64,000 nucleotides of DNA from Litchfieldia stipae. Its GTDB lineage: Bacteria > Bacillota > Bacilli > Bacillales > Bacillaceae_L. The DNA is taken from assembly GCF_014837155.1 (NCBI RefSeq), contig NZ_JACYHA010000013.1:57886-121885 (forward strand), written 5' to 3'. The notes beneath the pieces are model-generated. The model saw only the letters and a program-made list of their open reading frames with translations. It did no database searches and was not told the DNA's origin. Shown one piece after another: positions 48,532 through 56,768 of the stretch. The position numbers were made by a program, and so were the translations under genes. Numbering within the stretch: the first letter of the stretch is position 1; every line of letters begins with the position of its first letter.

Positions 48532-49773
48532 TTAATTAAGAGAATCAATTGGGTTAAGTGAGACTGGTACAGGAATTGGTGTACCTATATCAATTCTACC
48601 TACTTTATCAATGTCAGCTATAACCGTCACGGTCTCAAAATCAAATTCCTTTGCCGTAAGCATCATTGCTTCAAGAGCAAGGATATGTTCTTCTCGATTT
48701 TCTACTGGTGCTGTAATAGAAATCGTTAGATGCTTCGCTTTCTCATCAGGTGTCAATGTAAAGGTCCAATCCTCTGGAATTGACGGATTAATTGAATAAT
48801 CACCTAAATTCTCTATTTGCTTCATAGCCTCAAATGCTTCTTCAATCGTATCATAAGGGTCAACTGAGTAAGCAAAAAAAGGAGTGTCAGAGCCTTCATT
48901 TTTATAAATAAAGTATCCCTTTTTTGTGTTTTTTTCAATCGTAATCCCTTCTGAGACTACACCTGACTGACCAATTACAGTTCCTACCTTACCATCCAAT
49001 TTATAAATGACCTTTGAATAGCCCTCACGTAACCATCTGAACGTATTATCAATCGTATGATTGAATACTCCAGATTCAGCCGAACTAAAATTAGATATAT
49101 TCAGATTTGATGGAATATCAACGACGACATTTTTTGTTTCATCATTTTCAATTTCTTCAGTATAAGTCAAATAATCCAATGCATACGTTTCTAATCCCCA
49201 ATTCTTATATTTTTCACTCAGAAGATTGTTTAACAATGGAATATATTCATTATATTTTTGAATGGAGCTTCGCCCATCGTTATTAGTTAATATACTAACA
49301 GTGGAAAAAAACTGACCATAATCGATTGGCACTGTAAAAGTTAATAAAGTCTGATCACCTATGTCGTCCTCATTAATAACAAATGATGGTTGAGAGTCAG
49401 TTACTACGCCTAAATTAGATTGGGATTCTTTCGAATTTTCCTCTTCAACTTTTATTGACTCTTCATCTCTAGTCATAGACATCATGCCAGTATCTGATTC
49501 AGCCTGACTTTCATCCCCTGACATCGTATTTTCCTCGAAAGCAATATCAGATGTACTCTTCATTTCATTCATAAGTGATGGACTAATTATGGTAATTAGA
49601 ATAATTGCAGCTATAGTTGCTACACAAGGTACCAGCCAAGAGGGTCTACGCCTTTTTTGCATCTTAGCTGAGATATTTTGATAGATTTCCTGTGGATTAC
49701 GTTCATCTTTCATTTGCGGCATTTGCTGTAACACTTTCTCTAGTTGTTCATCGCTCCACTCTGATCTTTTCAT
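48532..49773 (-). CDS. rsiX: Anti-sigma-X factor RsiX
   Basis: Membrane anti-sigma factor that holds SigX. The cytoplasmic N-terminus (about 1-42: MKRSEWSDEQLEKVLQQMPQMKD) resembles B. subtilis RsiX, followed by one membrane segment (about 46-66) and a large external domain (about 340 residues) ending with DIGTPIPVPVSLNPIDSLN, also RsiX-like. At 413 residues it is longer than B. subtilis RsiX (about 368), mainly in the acidic region after the membrane. It overlaps sigX by 26 bases. Confidence 0.92.
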   Translation of the reverse strand: MKRSEWSDEQLEKVLQQMPQMKDERNPQEIYQNISAKMQKRRRPSWLVPCVATIAAIILITIISPSLMNEMKSTSDIAFEENTMSGDESQAESDTGMMSMTRDEESIKVEEENSKESQSNLGVVTDSQPSFVINEDDIGDQTLLTFTVPIDYGQFFSTVSILTNNDGRSSIQKYNEYIPLLNNLLSEKYKNWGLETYALDYLTYTEEIENDETKNVVVDIPSNLNISNFSSAESGVFNHTIDNTFRWLREGYSKVIYKLDGKVGTVIGQSGVVSEGITIEKNTKKGYFIYKNEGSDTPFFAYSVDPYDTIEEAFEAMKQIENLGDYSINPSIPEDWTFTLTPDEKAKHLTISITAPVENREEHILALEAMMLTAKEFDFETVTVIADIDKVGRIDIGTPIPVPVSLNPIDSLN

Positions 49774-50299
49774 CTAGCGGCCCCTCCTTTACCCCAGATT
49801 CTTCCATGTGTGCTTTTAATACCTTCAAACCACGATGCTGTGTTGTTTTCACTTTACTTTCAGTCCAACCTAATGCTTCTGCTGTTTCAGCTATGGAAAG
49901 TGACTGAATATACCTTAGAACAAGAACAAGCCGTTGATCGACTGAACATTTATCCAGACATGTATACATCATTTGAATTTGTTCATTTTGAATCGTTATT
50001 TCTTCAGGTAAAGGCGCAACATCCTGAACTTGTTGTTTACTCCAATCAAATGAATCGATGATACGCTGCTTCCATCCCTTTTGCTTTCTAAATGAATCAA
50101 TTGCGACATGTCTAGCAATTGAAAATAACCAGGTCTTTTCACTGCTTTTTCCTTCAAACCGATCATAGGATTTTAAGACCCTTATATACACTTCCTGAAC
50201 GAGGTCTTCTGCTTGCTCACGATTTTTCACCATATACAACAAAAACGAAAATACATCGTGATGATATTTTTCGTATAGCTTCTGAAACACGGCGTTCAT
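49748..50299 (-). CDS. sigX: ECF RNA polymerase sigma factor SigX
   Basis: Extracytoplasmic-function sigma factor; in Bacillus it alters cell-surface charge and peptide resistance and affects lipids. Region 2: DVFSFLLYMVKNREQAEDLVQEVYIRVLKSYDRFEGKSSEKTW (from about 15); region 4: SLSIAETAEALGWTESKVKTTQHRGLKVLKAH. The match to B. subtilis SigX is close. Start at ATG 50299 with GAGGAGGG upstream. In B. subtilis sigX directly follows resE; here a B12 uptake operon lies between. Confidence 0.95.
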   Translation of the reverse strand: MNAVFQKLYEKYHHDVFSFLLYMVKNREQAEDLVQEVYIRVLKSYDRFEGKSSEKTWLFSIARHVAIDSFRKQKGWKQRIIDSFDWSKQQVQDVAPLPEEITIQNEQIQMMYTCLDKCSVDQRLVLVLRYIQSLSIAETAEALGWTESKVKTTQHRGLKVLKAHMEESGVKEGPLDEKIRVER

Positions 50300-50325
50300 T
50301 CCTTTACCCTCCTCGTTCAAAATAA

Positions 50326-50353
50326 TAGTCGTTTTCTATAAAAAAAAGTTTCA
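50326..50353 (-). promoter_or_regulatory. ECF-type (autoregulatory) promoter of sigX
   Basis: TGAAAC (plus-strand 50348-50353), a 16-base T-rich spacer and CGACTA (50326-50331) match ECF sigma promoters; the CGAC -10 is characteristic of sigma-X. It lies about 27 bases before the sigX start, as expected for autoregulation. Confidence 0.7.
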
Positions 50354-50446
50354 CCTATTTGTTATAATTTCATATCTATCATACATTAAATTAAGGAAAT
50401 ATGGGTACAATAATTTATTTAAGTGCATTGTCCAAAAAAAAAATAA

Positions 50447-50463
50447 GACTGTAATACACAGTC
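50447..50463 (-). terminator. Terminator of the B12 uptake operon
   Basis: GACTGT / ACAGTC stem with a 5-nt loop followed by a TTATTTTTTTTTT tract on the minus strand, just after the S-component stop. Confidence 0.85.
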
Positions 50464-50466
50464 CTA

Positions 50467-51153
50467 TCATTTTGAAAGTAAACCGTATTTAAGCTTAAAC
50501 CTTGTTAAGATCTTTATCCAAGTAGCTCCAAATATTAAAATAAAAAAAGCGTTCGATAATGCATGTGTCAGATCAAAATAAAAACTAGCCGCAAAGAACG
50601 CTATAAATTCCTTCCAAGATACATCCTTTATAAATCCAACAATAAAATAAAGATTCATAATCCAACCATACACAAAACCTGTAATTATCCCATATAAAGT
50701 AATACCTAGCTTCTTTTTCATAACTAACGTATGTCTAATTAGGCCAGCAATCAGGCCAATCATTCCCCAACTATACATTTGCCATGGAGTCCATGGACCC
50801 TGCCCTAATATTATATTCGATACGAATGCAGCAACTGCACCTATTAGAAAACCACTTTCCGCCCCAAAAACGATCCCACTTACAATCACAATAAAAGTGG
50901 TCGGCTGAACACTTGGGAGCATTGAAAATGGTATTCGGCTAACTGCCGCTATAGCGGCTAAGGTGGCTAGTAAGACAATTTCTCTTGCATCCATCCTTTT
51001 TTTTTCAAACGAACGAAAAAAGATAAGCATTGAAATCAGGAGTAATGCTACACCAAATAGGAGAAAGTATTCATTTTCAAAAAAGAATGAGAGTAGTAGC
51101 AAAAGTGGTGGAAACAGGATGAGAAAGATAATTCCTATCTGTCTAGATTCCAT
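50467..51153 (-). CDS. ECF transporter S component (predicted cobalamin)
   Basis: Substrate-binding membrane subunit of an energy-coupling factor transporter. The 228-residue protein has about seven to eight hydrophobic segments, two of them in an N-terminal extension (about 5-48). The core shows AAIAAVSRIPFSMLP near 72-86 and SGIVFGAESGFLIGAVAAFVSN, S-component features including the AxxxR-like coupling helix. It overlaps the ATPase gene by 19 bases and is last in a riboswitch-controlled operon, so cobalamin is the likely substrate (context inference, not readable from residues). Confidence 0.85.
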   Translation of the reverse strand: MESRQIGIIFLILFPPLLLLLSFFFENEYFLLFGVALLLISMLIFFRSFEKKRMDAREIVLLATLAAIAAVSRIPFSMLPSVQPTTFIVIVSGIVFGAESGFLIGAVAAFVSNIILGQGPWTPWQMYSWGMIGLIAGLIRHTLVMKKKLGITLYGIITGFVYGWIMNLYFIVGFIKDVSWKEFIAFFAASFYFDLTHALSNAFFILIFGATWIKILTRFKLKYGLLSK

Positions 51154-52796
51154 TTGTTAAGTGCCTCCTCAATTGTTACAGCTTCCCGATTCCCTGTCTC
51201 TCTTGTGATCCTATTAATAGATGTTGTATAAAAGTAATTACCCTTGAAAAAATGACTTGGCTGACCTAGTGTAGAAATATCGCCATTAAACATGATCCCA
51301 CTTCGAGTTGAATATTTAGCGGCAAATTCAAGATCATGTGTTGCCATCACGATTGTTTTGCCACCTCGATGTAACTGTTCTAGCAACATTCCAAGTTGTT
51401 GTTTTGCTTCAGGATCGATTCCTTTTGTAGGTTCATCAATAAATAGTATTTCTGGTTCACTAAGTAATAGACAAGCAAGTGCTGCCTTCTGCTGTTCACC
51501 ACCACTAAGATCATAAGGGTGTCTGTATAATAATGAATGTAATTGGAAGGTATCAATAACTTTAAATATGGCCTCTTCTTCTAGATTTAATTGAATAGCA
51601 TGGAATGATAGCTCTTCTTTTAATGACTCTTGAGTGAAAAATGCTTTAGGATTTTGTGGCAAATAAGCCATTTCTTCATTTAGAACACTTGCTTTGATTG
51701 CTTTCGTCTTAGTTCCATTATATGAAAGATACCCTTTTTCAGGCTTTACAAGCAAACTTAACACTTTTAATAATGTTGATTTACCAGAACCATTTTTCCC
51801 AACGAGCGATAGAAATTCGCCTTTATAAATCTCCAAATTAACATTCTTCAATATATAATCCGAGTTTTTTTTATATCGAAAATAGAGATCACTGCCTTTT
51901 AACAAGATGTTTGTTGGTAATGGAGTAACCATTTCCTCTTTAGCGATATTTTTTGGATATTGCAATTGTTTTATCCAATCCTTCCCCTCCTTAACAGTTA
52001 GGGGCACATCAGTTGATGTAGGGTTTTTCTCAATCTCTAAATAAAACTTAGGGATGGAAGGAATAAATGGAGTAAAAAGTTGATTCGAATCTGCTACAGC
52101 TTCAACTATCGATAGTCTTGGGTCTCCTTGAGAGACAATCTTGCCTTTATCCATAAAAACCAAACGATCTGCAATCGGTAGAATGTCCTCTAGGCGATGC
52201 TCAACCATAATAATGGTTATCCCAAACTCTTGATTGATTCGCTGCAATAACTGGACAAAATCCTTTGCTGCTATTGGATCTAATTGTGATGTCGGTTCAT
52301 CAAGAAGAAGAACCTTAGGTTGAAGCAACAAAATAGATGCTAAATTGACCAATTGCTTTTGCCCACCAGACATCTCGTATGTCTTCTTATATAATAGATG
52401 ATCTAAATCAAAGAATTGAACAAGCTCTGCAATTCTTTTTCTCATGCTATTATAATCAACTCCCAGATTCTCCATCCCAAAGATTAGTTCTTGGTAAACC
52501 TCATCCATGACAATTTGGTTTTCTGGGTCCTGAAATACCATCCCAATTTCTGAGGTAAGAACTTCTGGATTATATTGCTCAATAGACAGATTCTTATAAT
52601 AAATAACACCTTCTTTTAAACCGAATGGTGTTATTTCTTGTTTTAATTGTTTTAATAGTGTACTTTTACCAGAACCTGTTCGTCCACAAATCACGACAAA
52701 CTCGCCTTGAGAAAAGCTTAAATTAATATCACTAATCATAGGCTCTTCTTGCCCAGGATAAGTGAAACTAACATTTTCTAACCGGAGTATTTCCAC
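51135..52796 (-). CDS. ECF transporter ATPase with two ABC domains
   Basis: Both ATP-binding subunits of an ECF transporter fused in one 553-residue chain. Domain 1 (about 1-235): Walker A GRTGSGKST, signature MSGGQKQ, Walker B VLLLDEPTSQLDP. Domain 2 (about 295-530): Walker A GKNGSGKST, signature LSGGEQQ, Walker B ILFIDEPTKGIDP. I chose the second GTG (MEILRLENVSF), 8 bases after AAAGGAG; a GTG three codons earlier touches that site. It overlaps the EcfT gene by 19 bases. Confidence 0.9.
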   Translation of the reverse strand: MEILRLENVSFTYPGQEEPMISDINLSFSQGEFVVICGRTGSGKSTLLKQLKQEITPFGLKEGVIYYKNLSIEQYNPEVLTSEIGMVFQDPENQIVMDEVYQELIFGMENLGVDYNSMRKRIAELVQFFDLDHLLYKKTYEMSGGQKQLVNLASILLLQPKVLLLDEPTSQLDPIAAKDFVQLLQRINQEFGITIIMVEHRLEDILPIADRLVFMDKGKIVSQGDPRLSIVEAVADSNQLFTPFIPSIPKFYLEIEKNPTSTDVPLTVKEGKDWIKQLQYPKNIAKEEMVTPLPTNILLKGSDLYFRYKKNSDYILKNVNLEIYKGEFLSLVGKNGSGKSTLLKVLSLLVKPEKGYLSYNGTKTKAIKASVLNEEMAYLPQNPKAFFTQESLKEELSFHAIQLNLEEEAIFKVIDTFQLHSLLYRHPYDLSGGEQQKAALACLLLSEPEILFIDEPTKGIDPEAKQQLGMLLEQLHRGGKTIVMATHDLEFAAKYSTRSGIMFNGDISTLGQPSHFFKGNYFYTTSINRITRETGNREAVTIEEALNKWNLDR

Positions 52797-53668
52797 TTTA
52801 TCCACTCCTTTATTTCAATCACAATTGGAAACCAAATATATAGTATAAATGGTACCATATAAAAATTTGTAATACGATTAATGTCAAATGGCTCCAACGA
52901 CGGGTAAATCTGTAGTTGTGCAACAGAATTAGTTATCATTCCAATCATTGTTAGGATAAATAAAGTCAACAGTACCAATAACGCGAGATAATCTTGTTTT
53001 GTCATTTGAAAGCGATGAAAGTAAGTTTTTTCTTTGTTCTCATAGCCTCTTGCCTTCATCGAATCTGCAGTTTGAATTGCATCTTCTAGTGACCATGTCA
53101 ATAGTACTTGCAAGAGAATGATCCCATGCTTTAATTTATTCTTTATTTTCCCTTTATCTGTCCTTACACCTCGTCTGCTTTGAACCATCATTATTTCTGC
53201 TAATCGTCTTCTTAATAAAGGTACAAATCTCATCGTTAGAATCGATAACAATGCAGACTTTGGCGCTATTCTACCAAATAAATAGAATAGCTTAAGATCA
53301 TTTAAGACCACATTCAACAAAAAGAAGATAAATAGGATACACATAAGGGATAATCCCATACGAATACCATAAATTACCCCTTCAAGCATGATTGACTGAT
53401 CACCCAAATAAAAAAGAATATGAGTACCTCTCTTATTCATAAGGGGATTCATAATAAGGATAAATAAAAACATTAAAAAGAAATAAGGAACCCAAGCTTT
53501 TAATTTTCTATCCTGTTGAAAGATGAGAAATAGTACAAGTAATAAAAAAAAGTAAAAAGCCAAATACAGAGGATGAGAAATGATTGATGCTAAAGCGATT
53601 AATCCTATAAAATAACATAAATTCGTAAATGGATGATATCCATGAAACCTTAGATACTTTTTATTCAT
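52778..53668 (-). CDS. ECF transporter transmembrane protein EcfT
   Basis: Scaffold membrane subunit linking the ATPases to the S component (CbiQ/EcfT family). It has hydrophobic N- and C-terminal segments and a cytoplasmic helical middle with the coupling motifs near FVPLLRRRLAEIMMVQSRRGV and ADSMKARGYENKEK, carrying the Ala-Arg-Gly signature. I start at the ATG giving MNKKYLRFHGYHP, one base after the lipoprotein TGA; 296 residues. Because it is encoded with its own ATPase and S component, it is a dedicated (group I) ECF system. Confidence 0.88.
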   Translation of the reverse strand: MNKKYLRFHGYHPFTNLCYFIGLIALASIISHPLYLAFYFFLLLVLFLIFQQDRKLKAWVPYFFLMFLFILIMNPLMNKRGTHILFYLGDQSIMLEGVIYGIRMGLSLMCILFIFFLLNVVLNDLKLFYLFGRIAPKSALLSILTMRFVPLLRRRLAEIMMVQSRRGVRTDKGKIKNKLKHGIILLQVLLTWSLEDAIQTADSMKARGYENKEKTYFHRFQMTKQDYLALLVLLTLFILTMIGMITNSVAQLQIYPSLEPFDINRITNFYMVPFILYIWFPIVIEIKEWIKWKYSG

Positions 53669-53669
53669 G

Positions 53670-54392
53670 TCACTCGGTATATTCCCAAAGTATGACATCA
53701 CCAGGATTCACCTTATAGATTCCTGCACTTTTATTTTGAGATGTACCGTTCACCTTATAAATCCATCCACTTTGTGGGCCATAGTCAAATTCAAAAAGGT
53801 TATTTATGCCTTCAACATATGACATTCCACCACTACCACGAACTGATAAAGAAATCCCTTGTGCTTTCGTTACTCTTTGTAGAATTGTTAGTACAGTATC
53901 ATTTGAAGTAACTTCAATTGTAGTATTAGATAGAATAACTCCCTTGCCATTGATTGAAATGGTTACATTATTATTTCTCTCAGCTGGCTTAGGTACCGGG
54001 GCTGCTTTTTCTTCCTGCTTTGTCTCTTTCGGAGAATCAGCTTCTTTTTTTGTCTGAGTGCTCTTCTCACTTTGTGATTTGCTCGTTGTCTCTTTCTCAG
54101 CAGAACTAACTGGTAGAGTTTTTGTTGAATCCTTTTTTTGCTCAGCTTTTTCTTCTTTGGTATTATTAGATACTATTTTTCCCTCTTTTTCTTCTATAAC
54201 ATCTTCTGTTTTAAATTCTTCAGCTTGAGACTTGAACGTTTCTTCAGTGATATTAGTCTTGATTTGAACAGTTTTCTCTGTTTGTTGATGCTTACTGGCT
54301 AATAAGTCCTGATTAGTAGTTGATTCAGTGCATCCAGCGAGGAATAACAAGAAGATTGATACAACGATAAGTGATATTTTTTTCATTTCCAC
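53670..54392 (-). CDS. DUF4430 lipoprotein, predicted cobalamin-binding
   Basis: Predicted membrane-anchored lipoprotein: signal sequence with lipobox FLAGC (Cys about residue 21), a Lys/Glu/Thr-rich spacer (about 30-140) and one C-terminal DUF4430 domain (about 143-240) with VTISINGKGVIL, DTVLTILQRV and the Trp-containing YGPQSGWIYKVNG. DUF4430 is related to the small C-terminal domain of transcobalamin and intrinsic factor. GTG start with AAAGGTGG 8 bases upstream. It probably passes B12 from the wall protein to the ECF transporter (inference). Confidence 0.8.
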   Translation of the reverse strand: MEMKKISLIVVSIFLLFLAGCTESTTNQDLLASKHQQTEKTVQIKTNITEETFKSQAEEFKTEDVIEEKEGKIVSNNTKEEKAEQKKDSTKTLPVSSAEKETTSKSQSEKSTQTKKEADSPKETKQEEKAAPVPKPAERNNNVTISINGKGVILSNTTIEVTSNDTVLTILQRVTKAQGISLSVRGSGGMSYVEGINNLFEFDYGPQSGWIYKVNGTSQNKSAGIYKVNPGDVILWEYTE

Positions 54393-54426
54393 TTAGATTA
54401 CCACCTTTGTTGATATAAAATGAACG

Positions 54427-54461
54427 AAGCTGACTTAAAATGGCGTTCTTTAAGTCAGCTT
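54427..54461. repeat. 13-bp hairpin between the wall protein and lipoprotein genes
   Basis: AAGCTGACTTAAA (54427-54439) and TTTAAGTCAGCTT (54449-54461) pair perfectly with a 9-nt loop. On the minus strand it is followed by CGTTCATTTTAT, not a clean T-run. It may be a partial terminator or a processing hairpin that sets different levels of the two genes. Confidence 0.65.
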
Positions 54462-54476
54462 AATTCTACAGCATAA

Positions 54477-56336
54477 TTATGCCATCTTTCTTTTATTTGC
54501 AAATGTGTAAACAATCAAACCAATAACCATTAATACTAGACCTAGTACAAGAAAATTATACACATTCGTCGCAGTATTTGGTAATTTATATCCATCTACT
54601 TCTTTTGTTGATTCTTTATTATTTTCTCTTTCAACTTCTACAATTTGGTCTTCCTCTATTTGTGTATCACCAGTTTCTTCTGGGCCTTGTACCACTTGTT
54701 CTTCCTGCGGTGGGTCTACAACAGCTGTTGCTGAGAAGTCATAGATAGACCCTTTTCCTAATAGAAATTGATGATATGCAACTAATGCTAGGTAAGCTTT
54801 CTCTGTTGCCATAGCATCGGCTGCATCTCCTAAATAATTGCTAAATTCTCCACTAGTTAATCCAAATTTTAACAAATGAGCAAGCGCACCAGAAAAAAGG
54901 GTAGATTCATTCGGTGAAACTTTTAGTGCTGATAATGCAATGATTACTTCAGCAGTTGTAACACTTGATTCACCATTTAGTCCTGTAAAACCGCCGTTTT
55001 CATTTTGTTTGGAGCTTAACCACAAAATTCCTTTATTAATTGCTTGTTGGACACGCTCTTCTTGCTGATAATTTGAGAGGGCAGTTAAAGCCATCGCAGT
55101 TATATCTACATCAGAAGCCCCTGAATAAAGACCGAATCCTCCATCACTATTTTGTGCTTTTAATAAAATAGAAACTAGTTGCTCTCTAGTCCACAGTGCG
55201 CTTGAAGGTACTTCAAAATCCTTACTATCTAATGAAATCAATGCATAAATTGGTCCGTTTAAACCCTGATTCTCCATTCTTTCATTATTATAAATTCTCT
55301 CTATCAAATTAAAACCATCAATATTTGTTGGATCTATACCTGAGGCAACAAGACCTAAAGTTATTCGCTCATAATCAGTTACATTTCTAAATATCCCATC
55401 CCGGTCTTTTAATTGCTGGCGTTCATAATTAATATAGTCAGTTGAGAATGATCCATTATATTGTGAAGCTGCAATTGCCTTCCATGCTGTATTCACCTTA
55501 GAATTCTGGATAAAAGCATTAGTACTAGTTAATTTATCTTTAATATTTTTATTTAGTTTATCAATATCAACAGTGTTTGGATCAGCTGGTGTTGGCACGA
55601 GAGTCTCTTGATCATTAGTATCCTCTGTTGATTCATCATCTAATGGATCCTCCCATGAAATATATCGCAGTTCTAAATGATCAGATAAATTTAGTAGATC
55701 ATCATATCTAAAATCAACTGCGTATTCTCCATTCAAATAAAGAGCCCAGTAATAAGTGCCTTCTGGTTTGATTCCGTTAATTTCAGTAATATAAGGGCCA
55801 TAGGTTTCATGTACTTCATATTTAACGTTCTCCTCACCAAGAGCAAGAATGAGCCCATCTATAATACTCGTATTATCTTCAATACTAATTGTCTTTTTCT
55901 CTACTACTTTCTCTTTGTTAATTTCAACAGATACTGTCGCTTCTGCCCACGATGTATAACTAAAGCGTATTTGGTCATTTTCCTTAACAATATAATCAGA
56001 CGAACCAACGGACATAAATTCATCATTTACATAAAAAGCCCAGTAATAGAATGTATCTATACTAGTCAAACCGTGAATGGTATCAAGCGATGGTCCCCAG
56101 TTAGTTTCACTTACTTCTATATATTCCTCGCCAACTAAGTTCTTAAGTAATGTAAGAGCCGTGTCACCAATTTGAATCGTAACTTCACCTTGGTCAAGTA
56201 CTTCCCCACCCTTTCCTTCCACTACAACACTTGCTACGTTCGTACTATTAGCAAATACTTGAACTTGAAAAGGGACAATTAATTGTACAAATATAAGTAA
56301 AAATGCAATATACGATGCTACAATTTTTTTAGACAT
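54477..56336 (-). CDS. LPNTA wall-anchored DUF4430 / alpha-alpha-barrel protein, predicted B12-capture protein
   Basis: A 619-residue exported protein. In order: signal peptide (about 1-30); two DUF4430 domains (about 33-130 and 131-232), each with a WAFYV/WALYL-NG/D strand and a final SYTSW/RYISW; a helical domain (about 255-520) with prenyltransferase/squalene-oxidase-type repeats (QNSDGGFGLYSG, QNENGGFTGLNG); an acidic linker; and a sorting signal LPNTA (about 585) with hydrophobic segment and KRK tail. The same two folds make up vitamin B12 carriers of animals, in reverse order. ATG at 56336 with AAGGAG 7 bases upstream. First gene after the cobalamin riboswitch. Confidence 0.85.
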   Translation of the reverse strand: MSKKIVASYIAFLLIFVQLIVPFQVQVFANSTNVASVVVEGKGGEVLDQGEVTIQIGDTALTLLKNLVGEEYIEVSETNWGPSLDTIHGLTSIDTFYYWAFYVNDEFMSVGSSDYIVKENDQIRFSYTSWAEATVSVEINKEKVVEKKTISIEDNTSIIDGLILALGEENVKYEVHETYGPYITEINGIKPEGTYYWALYLNGEYAVDFRYDDLLNLSDHLELRYISWEDPLDDESTEDTNDQETLVPTPADPNTVDIDKLNKNIKDKLTSTNAFIQNSKVNTAWKAIAASQYNGSFSTDYINYERQQLKDRDGIFRNVTDYERITLGLVASGIDPTNIDGFNLIERIYNNERMENQGLNGPIYALISLDSKDFEVPSSALWTREQLVSILLKAQNSDGGFGLYSGASDVDITAMALTALSNYQQEERVQQAINKGILWLSSKQNENGGFTGLNGESSVTTAEVIIALSALKVSPNESTLFSGALAHLLKFGLTSGEFSNYLGDAADAMATEKAYLALVAYHQFLLGKGSIYDFSATAVVDPPQEEQVVQGPEETGDTQIEEDQIVEVERENNKESTKEVDGYKLPNTATNVYNFLVLGLVLMVIGLIVYTFANKRKMA

Positions 56337-56355
56337 TTCGTTTCTCCTTTTTTGA

Positions 56356-56386
56356 CAAAATAAAAAATCTCCTATGACAAGGAGAT
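56356..56386 (-). terminator. Riboswitch-controlled terminator
   Basis: ATCTCCT / AGGAGAT 7-bp stem with a 6-nt loop followed by TTTTTATTTT on the minus strand. It lies between the cobalamin aptamer and the first gene of the operon, so it is the likely expression platform (transcription termination when B12 is bound). Confidence 0.85.
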
Positions 56387-56478
56387 CGCTGTAATGCATC
56401 CAAGGTAAGAGTAATATAAAATCCTACCTAATCTATGCCTTACACCTCCTTCTATCCGCGTAGAATCCAATTGGTGTC

Positions 56479-56640
56479 TTAATAGGCAGGTCTCCTGGCT
56501 CATGATTATCGGATACTACACCTTCCCATCAATAAATTGACAGTGGTATCTTTTAGCAACCAATCATATACAGTGGCGGGACCGCATCGGAATTTCACCG
56601 ACTTCCCTTTTAAGCTAGTAAACTAACTAGCACCTATTAA
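56479..56640 (-). ncRNA. Cobalamin (B12) riboswitch
   Basis: Minus-strand aptamer with all main parts. P1 is formed by TTAATAGG (56640-56633) and CCTATTAA (56486-56479), 8 bp perfect. Conserved blocks are GCCACTG (56577-56571, the B12 box), GGGAAGGTG (56527-56519) and AGCCAGGAGACCTGCC (56500-56485), plus the GGTGAAATTCCGATGCGGTC segment near 56600-56580. With its downstream terminator it should shut the operon off in the presence of adenosylcobalamin or a related form. Confidence 0.95.
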
Positions 56641-56705
56641 TTATAATATTTAATTCAATTTATCTTAGCAATATTTCCGAGATCTGTCTATCAAATAGAT
56701 AAAAA

Positions 56706-56735
56706 AAGAAACATTTCCAATTAGAAATGTTTCTT
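56706..56735 (-). terminator. Terminator of resD-resE
   Basis: AAGAAACATTTC / GAAATGTTTCTT 12-bp perfect stem, 6-nt loop, followed by a T-run on the minus strand. It separates resE from the riboswitch operon, so that operon must start from its own promoter between about 56641 and 56705. Confidence 0.9.
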
Positions 56736-56768
56736 ATGAAACAAGAATCTTCGGCACCAGCTTTCAAA

